Under the pieces are notes generated by a model that was not told where the DNA came from, made no database searches, and was given only the letters and a program-made list of their open reading frames with translations. A DNA stretch of 64,000 bases from Clostridiales bacterium. Lineage in GTDB: Bacteria; Bacillota; Clostridia; Christensenellales; Pumilibacteraceae. This document shows, one piece after another, positions 51,725-59,597 of the stretch. Location: the NCBI GenBank assembly GCA_022508445.1, contig JAFLVG010000001.1, positions 248,001 through 312,000 of the forward strand, given 5' to 3'. The position numbers and the translations under genes were made by a program. Position 1 is the stretch's first letter; the number at the start of each line of letters is the position of its first letter.

Positions 51725-51754
51725 AAAAAAGATGGATTAATTTCCATCTTTTTT
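51725..51754. terminator. Bidirectional terminator shared by TGT-like gene and methyltransferase
   Basis: AAAAAAGATGGA/TCCATCTTTTTT, a 12-pair stem, overlaps the last codons and stop of the minus-strand methyltransferase. Confidence 0.85.
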
Positions 51755-52561
51755 AATTTGATTCATCCAATCAAATATGGATTGTTGGAGATTCTTTACT
51801 TCGGTTTCTATTCTTTTTGATATTTCGCTTTCATAGGATTGATCTAGCTCAAAGCCAACAGCTTTTCTATCGAGATTGAGTGCCGCTACAGCTGTCGTTC
51901 CGCTACCGAGAAAAGGATCTAGTACGGTATCGCCTATATTTGAGGACATCTTTATTATTCTTTCAATCATTTCTATCGGATAAACGGTGGGATGTGATAA
52001 ACCCAACTTTTCCTTTGTCATGTTGTTGACACGATTGAAGTACCAAACATCTGTAGGGTTTCTTCCTGTTCCACCTTCTAATCTTTTGTCATTTTGAGTT
52101 ATATATGGGATTCTTACATCGTCAAGATTAAACACATAATTCTTTAGATCCTTTACGCCCCAGACAATGTTTTCATATCTACCAGACAACCTCTGAGTGC
52201 AGTTTTGCATATTGTTAAAAGTCCAAGTAATGATATTTCTAATGTAAAACCCGGCTTCTTTCATAATATCGTACCCGATATAAGGTAAAGGCAAAATTTC
52301 CTTATTTTCGCCGAAGGGAACCGGGGAAAGATTCAAAAAGAAACTACCATCTGGAGTTAAAGTCCTAAATACTTCTTTTGTTACTTCGGAAATTAAATTC
52401 TTCCATTCATCCAAAGGTATTTTATCTTTATATTTTCCATATGGTTTACCAATGTTATAGGGTGGAGATGTTACTACTAATTTTATGCTTCCATCAGGGA
52501 TCGATTTTAATAGATTCCTTGAGTCTCCAAAATCAATATATAAATTCTCGGTTTTAATCAC
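51737..52561 (-). CDS. Beta-class DNA methyltransferase (N4-cytosine or N6-adenine), first
   Basis: 274 aa from a GTG at 52561, nine bases after GGAGG; an ATG at 52609 lies within the upstream gene and lacks a site. Catalytic motif TSPPYN (residues 31-36) comes first and the AdoMet-binding DPFLGSGTTAVAA near 220 comes last, the order of beta-class enzymes. TSPPY is frequent among N4-cytosine enzymes but not decisive. The start overlaps the stop of the other methyltransferase by eight bases (GTGATTAA), so the two are coupled. Confidence 0.9.
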   Translation of the reverse strand: MIKTENLYIDFGDSRNLLKSIPDGSIKLVVTSPPYNIGKPYGKYKDKIPLDEWKNLISEVTKEVFRTLTPDGSFFLNLSPVPFGENKEILPLPYIGYDIMKEAGFYIRNIITWTFNNMQNCTQRLSGRYENIVWGVKDLKNYVFNLDDVRIPYITQNDKRLEGGTGRNPTDVWYFNRVNNMTKEKLGLSHPTVYPIEMIERIIKMSSNIGDTVLDPFLGSGTTAVAALNLDRKAVGFELDQSYESEISKRIETEVKNLQQSIFDWMNQIKKDGN

Positions 52562-53345
52562 TGTTATCTTCCTCCTGAATATTGGCAAGACGAACGTTTG
52601 ACATTTCAATATATTCTGGGACTATTTCGTAACCAATATATCTGCGACATAATTTTTTTGCTACAACGGCAGTAGTTCCGCTACCCATAAATGGATCTAA
52701 AACGACATCGTTTTTATTTGTTCCCGCTAAAATTATACGTTCTATTAATTTTTCCGGGTATTGCGCAGGGTGCCCGGTGCGCTCTAGGAAATTGCCAGAA
52801 ACCATAGGGATTTTCCAAACGTCACTAGGATTTTTTAATTGGGATTTATATCTATCCGGTCTGTAATTAACCGCAGGAATTGATACATCTGAAAGATTAA
52901 ATGTATAGGCATTTTTATCTTTTGTGAACCAAAAGACGAACTCATATCTAGGCGCAAATCGCTTGTTTGTAGAACCACCCCAATCAAAATTCCAAACTAT
53001 TAGATTTTTTAGGGTAAACTCTTGGAAATATTCTTGAATCCAAAATGGTGGTATTATTTCGCCGTTACTATAACGATTTTTTATATTTATCCAAATTGAA
53101 CCATTCTTTTTTAGTACTCTTTTACATTCGCTAAAAACAGAACGAAGCATTCCCCTATATTCTGATTCTGCCATTTTATCGGAGTATTTTACGGCTTTAC
53201 TAGCTGTTACTTTGCCCTTTTCAGTCTTGTTTCCATATTGTATATCAATGTTATATGGAGGCGATGTAACTATCAAGTCAACGCTTTCGTTTGGGACTTC
53301 GCACATTGATTCACTTGATTTCAAATAAATAATGTTAGTTTGCAT
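52554..53345 (-). CDS. Beta-class DNA methyltransferase, second
   Basis: 263 aa. TSPPYNIDIQYG (motif IV, residues 27-32) and DPFMGSGTTAVVAKKL (motif I) in the same order as its neighbour, with a long central target-recognition part (RYSNGEIIPPFWIQEYF, PSDVWKIPMVSG). Two distinct methyltransferases beside one nuclease is the usual set for a non-palindromic recognition site, one for each strand. First gene of the pair. AGGA precedes the ATG. Confidence 0.9.
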   Translation of the reverse strand: MQTNIIYLKSSESMCEVPNESVDLIVTSPPYNIDIQYGNKTEKGKVTASKAVKYSDKMAESEYRGMLRSVFSECKRVLKKNGSIWINIKNRYSNGEIIPPFWIQEYFQEFTLKNLIVWNFDWGGSTNKRFAPRYEFVFWFTKDKNAYTFNLSDVSIPAVNYRPDRYKSQLKNPSDVWKIPMVSGNFLERTGHPAQYPEKLIERIILAGTNKNDVVLDPFMGSGTTAVVAKKLCRRYIGYEIVPEYIEMSNVRLANIQEEDNSD

Positions 53346-53375
53346 ATTTAAATCCTATAGTGCTATTCTATGATT

Positions 53376-53404
53376 ATTATACCACGCTGAATTGGCGGGG
53401 TCAA
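53376..53404 (-). promoter_or_regulatory. Promoter of the methyltransferase pair
   Basis: TTGACC (53399-53404), 17 nt, TATAAT (53376-53381). The remaining island sequence to 53600 is AT-rich without a gene. Confidence 0.82.
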
Positions 53405-53600
53405 GCATTTTATGCTAGTTTTGCTTCTTTTATAAAAAATTTTTTTCTTTTACTTGAGGGAAACATCTATAATGTTAATTTATATTGTACCACAAATATT
53501 AATAAAACGAGCAGATATATCGGCGTTTATTTGATTTTTATAAAATTAACCTTACTGCAAATGTTTTTCCACACATAAACAGTTCAACTTTGGATAATGA

Positions 53601-53610
53601 CGCTCCGCCA
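53601..53610. repeat. Right attachment-site repeat
   Basis: CGCTCCGCCA, identical to the tRNA-Ser 3' end, located where the AT-rich sequence gives way to chromosomal composition. Confidence 0.55.
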
Positions 53611-53613
53611 CGT

Positions 53614-53647
53614 AAAACCCTAAACGAATATTTCGTTTAGGGTTTTG
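53614..53647 (-). terminator. Terminator after the metallophosphoesterase gene
   Basis: AAAACCCTAAACGAA/TTCGTTTAGGGTTTT, 15 pairs with a three-base loop. Confidence 0.82.
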
Positions 53648-53704
53648 TAATGAAATTCGTCCGGTGGCGAGTAATATAACGGTGCTATGATTTTTTCTTG
53701 TTTA

Positions 53705-54859
53705 TTATGCTCCGTGAAGCGGTCCCAATTGAACGCTTGTAAATTGCTCTGACGAGTATATTCTTGTCCAGTCGTAAGAGCCGTCAGCTTTGATTTTTAT
53801 ACAAGTTCCGCCGACCTCGATTGGAGATTCTCCCGGTTCGCAACCATAATAAGAATATGTTGTCAATGTTTTAAGTCCTTGTATCAGCATAAGTCCGTTG
53901 TAAGCATAGACCGACCTGTCTCTGTGTAGATGCCCCACAAACATTGCTTTTGTGCTTTTCAGCTCCAAGGCCATTTCTACAAGCTTTGAACGATTACAGG
54001 GATATAATCTTTCGTCATAGGCGACGTCGTCATCGGTTTCCGTTGCAATGCTGCCGTCAGGCGCTTTTACATTCATGCCGTAGTCGGCAAGCATTTGTTG
54101 TCTACAATCCCAAAACTCCTGTTGAGGAACATGGTAAAACATCATGGACGGCACGACTTTATTATTATCGGGATCGAACGTTCCGTAAACAGCCGCGCTT
54201 ACACCCTTGATGCACCACGCGTAATAATCGACTTGGTCATCGCGAATCCAGTCGTATCGTTTTGGATTATCGGGGACGGTGTAAGAGTCGCCCGAATCCA
54301 AAAACATAAGGGTGTAAACGATTTGTTTATTGTTTTTTACATTAATCTGATAGTTGGATTCGCCGTGTAACGCTTTGGGCCCGGTAAAGAAAATCCCATA
54401 TTCGGATGCATTGTAACACCTTTCAAAGTCGGCTGCTTTTGCGTCGCCATCTCGGTCATGATTTCCGAAGACCAAAGCAAATGGGGTTTTGAAGCTATCC
54501 ATCACTTTAACATATTCACTCAAAACAGCCTTAGTGTTGCTCTTCCAAATAGAATCTCCGGTAATAACAATTAAATCCGGGTCGGCAGCCGTAACAAGCT
54601 CGCCGACGCAATCTTTCATATATTCAAGTTGGTCGACGCTTCTTATATGAGTGTCGGTTAGCTGCAAAATCGTGAAGCTGTCGCTGTTCTTCCGAAAGTC
54701 AAGCGTTGTAACCGAATCGACATCATATTTTCCCCAGGTATGGCCTGTGTATTTTTCCGGCGAATCCGGATCTATGTCTTTTGTTTTACTGCATGCCGAC
54801 AGCGAACATAGTATCGCCGCCGATAGTGCAGTTGCTAAAAATTTGAACGTTTTTTTCAT
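53705..54859 (-). CDS. Calcineurin-like metallophosphoesterase lipoprotein
   Basis: 384 aa. Signal peptide with lipobox LSAC (Cys23). Two-metal motifs in order: LQLTDTHIRS, VITGDSIW, VFGNHDRDGD and MFVGHLHRDRS, plus the FYHVP histidine. It belongs to the extracellular phosphoesterase group related to purple acid phosphatase-like Icc proteins. Substrate unknown; hydrolysis of phosphate esters outside the membrane is expected. First chromosomal gene beyond the island. Confidence 0.92.
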   Translation of the reverse strand: MKKTFKFLATALSAAILCSLSACSKTKDIDPDSPEKYTGHTWGKYDVDSVTTLDFRKNSDSFTILQLTDTHIRSVDQLEYMKDCVGELVTAADPDLIVITGDSIWKSNTKAVLSEYVKVMDSFKTPFALVFGNHDRDGDAKAADFERCYNASEYGIFFTGPKALHGESNYQINVKNNKQIVYTLMFLDSGDSYTVPDNPKRYDWIRDDQVDYYAWCIKGVSAAVYGTFDPDNNKVVPSMMFYHVPQQEFWDCRQQMLADYGMNVKAPDGSIATETDDDVAYDERLYPCNRSKLVEMALELKSTKAMFVGHLHRDRSVYAYNGLMLIQGLKTLTTYSYYGCEPGESPIEVGGTCIKIKADGSYDWTRIYSSEQFTSVQLGPLHGA

Positions 54860-55301
54860 TTTTCCCTAACCGTAACCGAATTTCGAACCTTTATCCATAA
54901 ATTTATTTATATGAACTAATATATCACACCATATCACATGATGTCAAACTACTATACGACTTTGCGAGGTAATAGAGCTATATTCGGTGGGATGAATAGA
55001 CATATAGTTTTAGTTAATTGTCGCTCCGTCAACGCAAAGCCCGTGTGCGACTTCCGCGCACAATCCCACACAAAATTGTACGAACACGCGACAAAGCGAG
55101 TTCGTACTTTTGTTTTGTATGAGCGTTTCGGACTGTATTTGTCGATTATGGATAAATATACCCCCACCCTACCTTCAACGGTGCGAGGATTATCAAAATT
55201 CATCGATTATACGGAGCCGTAATCGCTTACCCGGCTTAAACAAAACAAAAAGCAAGCCGAGAGTTCTTCGGCTTGCATTGTTATTCAGTGTTTTTAATGC
55301 T
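54860..55301. other. Intergenic region with a hairpin and a degenerate repeat
   Basis: No convincing gene. At 55078-55110 GTACGAAC pairs with GTTCGTAC and is followed by TTTTGTTTTG, a terminator shape for the plus strand without an upstream gene. A segment from about 55035 resembles one near 56800. A second hairpin, AAGCCGA/TCGGCTT near 55252-55275, precedes the cotF stop and may terminate it. Confidence 0.5.
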
Positions 55302-55757
55302 CTACGCCACCATTTTGTTTGCGGTTTTGTACATCCAAATCATTTCCGCGTGGTTCTGTTCGTCGGTCATGATAGCGTTCAGGACGTTGCGCACTTCGGG
55401 CGACGCAAAGTAGAAAAGGTCGTTGTTGTAGGCGGTGGCTACATACTTTTCGGTGGCTATGATGTCGGTGCACAAAAACTTATCGAATTCCTTGGCCGTA
55501 GATTCGCCGTTGTACGTGGCCTGCGGCGCGTATGTTACGGCGCCCGGCTTGCGGTTCTTGATTGCAGGCACCGTGCCTGCGGTGAGAGCGTTTAACATAT
55601 CATAATGATTTTGCTCCATTTTTAAGATCTTTTTGAACAGCTTTTTCAGTTCGGGATCCTTTGCTTGGTTTGCGTAAAAATCATACTTTTGAACGCACAG
55701 CTGCTCTTGGGTTTTGAGGTCGGTGATGAGTTGCACTTCCTTCTGATTCAGGTTCAT
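55302..55757 (-). CDS. CotF-type spore coat/ferritin-like protein
   Basis: 151 aa. Two helical hairpins with EQLCVQKYDFYANQAKDPELKKLFKKILKMEQNHYDML and later TDEQNHAEMIWMYK, the pattern of the coat F family, built on a ferritin-like fold. The EQNH pairs recall metal-binding positions. A GPV/YAPQ-rich middle joins the halves. Expected in the spore coat or as a general ferritin-like protein. Supports sporulation ability. Confidence 0.85.
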   Translation of the reverse strand: MNLNQKEVQLITDLKTQEQLCVQKYDFYANQAKDPELKKLFKKILKMEQNHYDMLNALTAGTVPAIKNRKPGAVTYAPQATYNGESTAKEFDKFLCTDIIATEKYVATAYNNDLFYFASPEVRNVLNAIMTDEQNHAEMIWMYKTANKMVA

Positions 55758-55904
55758 ATTTATTTTGCTTGCACGACTGTTCGGAGACGGCAGGCGTGCA
55801 AATCTCCTTTTCGTTTTTGTCTCCGAAATGATTCTTGCCTATCGCAAAAAAGTTATTCACCGGAAATCCACTTGCAATGATTTAAGCGCTTTTTCAGACA
55901 AGCA

Positions 55905-55933
55905 TTGACACCGTAAGATAAATATGTTACAGT
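55905..55933 (+). promoter_or_regulatory. Promoter of the sirtuin gene
   Basis: TTGACA (55905-55910), 17 nt, TACAGT (55928-55933). The leader is about 100 nt and contains a short hydrophobic reading frame (55974-56030). Confidence 0.7.
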
Positions 55934-56039
55934 GTTTTTAATGACGACGCAGCCCCAACTATGATTGCAATATATGTTTCGCATCACAGCTTTTATTGGC
56001 GCAGTTTTTGCGCTTCTTGTGCATATATAGAGGTTGAGC

Positions 56040-56741
56040 ATGACAGTTGAAGAATATAAAGAAAGATTGGAGAAAGCAACCGACATTGTGTTTTTCGGCG
56101 GCGCAGGCGTGTCGACGGAGAGCGGCATACCGGATTTTAGGAGCGTGGACGGGCTGTACAACCAAAAGTACAAGTATCCGCCCGAAACTATGCTGTCCGC
56201 CGATTTTTTCTATGCCCACACGGACGAGTTTTTCAGGTTTTACTTTGACAAGATGATATATACGGACGCCAAGCCGAACGCCGCGCACATTAAACTCGCC
56301 GAATGGGAAAAAACGGGCAAGCTAAAAGCGGTGGTCACGCAGAACATTGACGGCCTGCACCAAATGGCAGGGAGCAAAACCGTTTACGAGCTTCACGGCT
56401 CCGTACACCGCAACACATGCATTCATTGCGGAAAGAGGTTTGGGCTTGACGAAATGTTAAAACAAGCTCCGTCTGTTCCGCGGTGCGAGTGCGGCGGCGT
56501 GATTAAGCCGGATGTCGTTCTGTACGGCGAGGGCTTGCCGGAACACACCGTGGCCATGGCAATCGAGGCGATAGCTTCCGCGGATATGCTCATCGTGGGC
56601 GGAACGTCGCTCGCGGTCTATCCTGCGGCAGGGTTTATCGGATACTACAACGGCAGTCCGGATAATCTTATCGTAATTAACAAAACGATTATACACGGGT
56701 TTAAAAATCAGCTCAACGGTACGTTGGGTGAACTGCTGTAA
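56040..56741 (+). CDS. cobB: Sir2-family NAD-dependent protein deacylase
   Basis: 233 aa from the ATG at 56040, with AGAGG six bases upstream. Removes acyl groups from lysines using NAD. NAD-binding FFGGAGVSTESGIPDFRS, VVTQNIDGLHQMAG, the catalytic histidine in YELHGSVH, four zinc cysteines in CIHCGKRF and CECGG and the closing GGTSLAVYPAAGF are all present. The C-terminus is slightly shorter than usual. Confidence 0.94.
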   Translation: MTVEEYKERLEKATDIVFFGGAGVSTESGIPDFRSVDGLYNQKYKYPPETMLSADFFYAHTDEFFRFYFDKMIYTDAKPNAAHIKLAEWEKTGKLKAVVTQNIDGLHQMAGSKTVYELHGSVHRNTCIHCGKRFGLDEMLKQAPSVPRCECGGVIKPDVVLYGEGLPEHTVAMAIEAIASADMLIVGGTSLAVYPAAGFIGYYNGSPDNLIVINKTIIHGFKNQLNGTLGELL

Positions 56742-56892
56742 ACTATTAGTAAGCGTGAACACTTTGACGGCGACCGATTTATTAAATAACGGCCACGCCG
56801 AAGCCCGCGCGAGACTTCCGCGCACATACCCTTCCCACACACACGCACCTCGCTCAACAAAACATTCGAGCCTTTTGTTTAGATATCTTTTA

Positions 56893-56921
56893 TTGATTTT
56901 TACGACAAAATATGTTAATAT
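56893..56921 (+). promoter_or_regulatory. Promoter of the 56952 gene
   Basis: TTGATT (56893-56898), 17 nt, TAATAT (56916-56921), lying under the palindrome. Confidence 0.6.
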
Positions 56922-56927
56922 TTTGTC
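56904..56927. promoter_or_regulatory. Perfect 10-4-10 palindrome over the promoter (putative operator)
   Basis: GACAAAATAT-GTTA-ATATTTTGTC covers most of the spacer and the -10 box. It is too close to the -10 and lacks a T run to be a terminator, so a repressor site is likelier. Confidence 0.6.
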
Positions 56928-56951
56928 AATAAAAATTTTCAGGAGTTTCGT

Positions 56952-57476
56952 ATGGATTTAAGTGTGCTTATTTTGCAAGTCGTTACTATTCTGATTTCTG
57001 TAAGTTCTCTCGTTTTTAATCTGATTATAACCACGCGTGAAAACAATAAAAAACAGTACGTCAAGGTTGTCACCGCTCAAAGGTTGAGCAACAAGGAAAT
57101 AATCAGGGACAATGTAAGAATACTTTTGAGCAATTCCAACGCTTATGCATTGAGACTTTTTGACGAGCAAACATTAAAACAATGTGTTACAAGCGCAGCG
57201 GCGATCGAAACGGTTTTGAAAACAATATATAACGAGGACAACGCTGTTCTGGTAGCCGTAAATGAACTTATTAAAGAGCTTGCCGCTTATCTCGACAGCG
57301 AAAATAACGCGGAAAGTGTTCAATCGGCAAGGCAAAATTTGTTTAATGAATATTCCGTTTACGACCTGTCCGATTGGAGATTTATTAAAAAACAAGCTCA
57401 CGGCAATTCATATGACAGTGCCGATTTCATACAAATATACGATGCTACACGTAAAGAGTATTTCATTGAAAAATAA
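56952..57476 (+). CDS. Single-pass membrane protein, unknown function
   Basis: 174 aa. One N-terminal membrane helix (LSVLILQVVTILISVSSLVFNLII) then a soluble helical domain with no recognised motif (NKEIIRDNVRILLSNSNAYALRLF, ETVLKTIYNEDNAVLVAVNELIKELAAYL). AGGAG precedes the start. Possible sensor or structural protein; the promoter carries a strong palindrome, so it is probably repressed under some conditions. G+C looks slightly lower than that of neighbours. Confidence 0.8.
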   Translation: MDLSVLILQVVTILISVSSLVFNLIITTRENNKKQYVKVVTAQRLSNKEIIRDNVRILLSNSNAYALRLFDEQTLKQCVTSAAAIETVLKTIYNEDNAVLVAVNELIKELAAYLDSENNAESVQSARQNLFNEYSVYDLSDWRFIKKQAHGNSYDSADFIQIYDATRKEYFIEK

Positions 57477-57811
57477 AAAATAATCTTTGATTTGTTACTG
57501 CGCTTCGACATGCAATGCGCGCAAGGCCTTTCGTTCGGCGCCATAATAACTTCGCGTGTATGCCGGCGAACAACGTCGCTAATGCTTATAACGCGTGAAA
57601 TGTGCTTGTGAATTTTATTTGCTTTGAATACTCGCCATACTTTTTAAACGACAATTTTAGTAAACAAAATACTATCTTGCGCCGCAAAACGAATGACAAA
57701 TGATATGTTTCGAGTTATAATATATGCGGCGATACGTATGATGTAAAATTTTCGGCAAGCCGAAAATTCGTCGAACACCATTCCCTACTAATTAATCATA
57801 GGAGAAAACTT
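57477..57811. other. Intergenic region before mscS
   Basis: No gene seen to about 57690. ATGACA (57693-57698), 17 nt, TATAAT (57716-57721) is the mscS promoter. The leader has a ten-pair hairpin AATTTTCGGC/GCCGAAAATT (57747-57768) without a T run. Confidence 0.65.
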
Positions 57812-58744
57812 ATGCCCTGGTATCAACGAATGTGGAATTGGATCAAGGACTTCTTTTTGAACAATTGGTCGCAGATCATCATATTTTTCTGCGTGCTGAT
57901 TTTCGGAATAATCCTTATCAAGGTTATTCTCGCGCTACTTAACAAAACGTTCAAGAAGTCGCAACGGGTGAATGCAACCGCGCGTCATTTCTTTATCGGC
58001 GTCATCAAGGCGGTGCTGTACATAGTCTACATCATAGCGCTTTTGTCGCTGCTCGGCATACCCACCACGAGCATGATAGCGCTTCTGTCGGCGTTCGCCC
58101 TCGCTATCTCGCTGGCACTTCAAGACACCATATCAAACCTAGCGAGCGGCGTGGTGCTTATATTCACCAAACCGTTCTCCGAGGGCGATTATATAGAACT
58201 CAGCGGCGGCGCGGCAGGCACGGTTACTCGGATTACGATGTTCAACACCCACCTTCGCACCCCGTCCAATCAAGTGGTTATCATTCCCAACAGGACGGCG
58301 GTTTCATGCAACACCACCAATTACAGCATAGAGGGCACGCGCCGGCTCGAAATTCCGCTCTCGGTCGCTTACGGCACCGACGTCGAAAAAGTCAAGAATG
58401 TCGGGCTTGCGGTTGCGACCGCGCACGAAAAAGTGCTTAGCGATCCCGCGCCCATGGCAAGGCTTAACAATCACGGATCAAGCTCGCTCGATTTCATTCT
58501 GCGCGTGTGGGTTAAAAAAGACGACTATTGGGACGTCTACTTCGATCTCAAAGAGCAAGTCGTCGCCGCATTTAACGAGAACGGCATTGAGATTCCGTTC
58601 AATCAGCTCGATCTGCACGTCAAAGAGGAAGTCGTAGTAAAGGAATTAAACAAAGCTGTTGCCGACAAAAAAGCGGAAACAGAGACGGCGGACACAACCG
58701 AAGCGCAAGTCGAAAAGCCCAAAAAGAGAAGCAAAAAATCATAA
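57812..58744 (+). CDS. mscS: MscS-family mechanosensitive channel
   Basis: 310 aa. Three membrane helices (about 20-45, 63-85, 88-118); the pore-lining third reads LLSAFALAISLALQDTISNLASGVVLIFTKPF, with the glycine/alanine pattern of MscS. The beta domain follows (GDYIELSGGAAGTVTRITMFNTHLRTPSNQVVIIPN), then an alpha/beta C-terminal domain. A charged tail of about 35 residues rich in lysine and glutamate is added. It opens under membrane tension to release solutes during osmotic downshift. AGGAG precedes the ATG. Confidence 0.94.
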   Translation: MPWYQRMWNWIKDFFLNNWSQIIIFFCVLIFGIILIKVILALLNKTFKKSQRVNATARHFFIGVIKAVLYIVYIIALLSLLGIPTTSMIALLSAFALAISLALQDTISNLASGVVLIFTKPFSEGDYIELSGGAAGTVTRITMFNTHLRTPSNQVVIIPNRTAVSCNTTNYSIEGTRRLEIPLSVAYGTDVEKVKNVGLAVATAHEKVLSDPAPMARLNNHGSSSLDFILRVWVKKDDYWDVYFDLKEQVVAAFNENGIEIPFNQLDLHVKEEVVVKELNKAVADKKAETETADTTEAQVEKPKKRSKKS

Positions 58745-58761
58745 TCGCACAATAATCGATA

Positions 58762-58796
58762 AACCCCGACAGACTAATCCGTCGGGGTTGTTTTTA
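58762..58796 (+). terminator. Terminator of mscS
   Basis: AACCCCGAC/GTCGGGGTT stem followed by GTTTTTAT. Confidence 0.88.
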
Positions 58797-58839
58797 TGAA
58801 ATAAACGGCGTAATTTACAACAAACAATTAAAATAATTA

Positions 58840-59445
58840 TCAACCGCCCAAAGTTATGTCTTGACGGGAATACCATTCGAGTGCGTCGAGAAGATGCTCC
58901 TCTTTGAAATCGGGCCAAAGCTCGTCCACGATATAGAAATCGGCGTACACCGTTTGTATGGGCAAAAATCCCGACAGCCTTCGCATCCCGCCCCAGCGTA
59001 TTACCATATCTATTCTCGGAATCTCGCGCGACGGCCAGCCGTTATTCATGTCCCATTCCCAGCCGTAATTGACCAAAAGATTGACGCGCAATTTGTCTTT
59101 TCCGGTATTTTTGCGCTCCGTGTACGGGATCATCTCGGGCGGAAAACACGCCGAGCTCGTATTGCCCACGACCAACACGTCCGCCCCCTCGTTTTCTATC
59201 AGCTTGACCGCCTTTGTGCAAGCGTCCGAAAATGCGCTCACCTGCGCTTTGGGGCGCTTGCAGTTGTCCACAGTAAAGCCGTAGTAGGTCAGCTCTTGTA
59301 TTCCGTGCTGCTTTGCGGCGCGCATAAGCCGAAGCCCGGGGAGCAAGCCGTGCTCATATCCGTCTTCCTTATTCATGCCGTTTTGCGTCGCCCACCTTCT
59401 ATTCCCGTCGGGTATTATTCCTATGTGAGTCGGAGTTCGGTACAT
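58840..59445 (-). CDS. UppS-like cis-prenyltransferase with an altered metal site
   Basis: 201 aa from the ATG at 59445, preceded by AGAGG; short against the family's 230-260. The N-terminal diphosphate site HIGIIPDGNRRWA keeps the catalytic aspartate, and TYYGFTVDNCKRPKAQVSAF follows. Near the C-terminus, where UppS has IRTSGEQRLSNFLLWQ.AY.E, this protein has IRWGGMRRLSGFLPIQTVYAD: the glutamate that helps hold magnesium is methionine. It may make a different polyprenyl product or be inactive. It is not adjacent to cdsA or frr, so it is probably a second, specialised copy. Confidence 0.8.
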   Translation of the reverse strand: MYRTPTHIGIIPDGNRRWATQNGMNKEDGYEHGLLPGLRLMRAAKQHGIQELTYYGFTVDNCKRPKAQVSAFSDACTKAVKLIENEGADVLVVGNTSSACFPPEMIPYTERKNTGKDKLRVNLLVNYGWEWDMNNGWPSREIPRIDMVIRWGGMRRLSGFLPIQTVYADFYIVDELWPDFKEEHLLDALEWYSRQDITLGG

Positions 59446-59549
59446 ATCTTTTCCTCTGCCGTAAACATTATTAAATTTCAACAATTATTATTTGCTGTTA
59501 CAGCTGTGTTTTATGTAAATATTAAATTTCGGTCAGCAACCCAAAACAA

Positions 59550-59578
59550 TTGCTTTTGGCGGCGAAATATAATATAAT
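59550..59578 (+). promoter_or_regulatory. Promoter of the M18 aminopeptidase gene
   Basis: TTGCTT (59550-59555), 17 nt, TATAAT (59573-59578), with AGAGG a few bases before the ATG at 59598. Confidence 0.75.
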
Positions 59579-59597
59579 AGTATATAGAGGTGATACT

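Larger units (their letters stand above)
48667..53610. mobile_element. AT-rich genomic island with restriction-type genes
   Basis: 4.9 kb bounded by a ten-base direct repeat of the tRNA-Ser 3' end. Base composition is visibly lower in G+C than both flanks. Contents: recombinase remnant, PD-(D/E)XK nuclease, TGT/DpdA-like protein and two DNA methyltransferases. No working integrase or transfer gene remains. Confidence 0.72.

Noticed and set aside
55019-55030. Second possible right end of the island (CGCTCCGTCA)
   Set aside because: It differs from the tRNA-Ser end and lies in chromosomal-type sequence beyond an ordinary gene. The exact copy at 53601 fits better.
54938-55222. 94-codon plus-strand frame between the phosphoesterase and cotF
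   Set aside because: It crosses a terminator-like hairpin, has no ribosome site and no recognisable domain.
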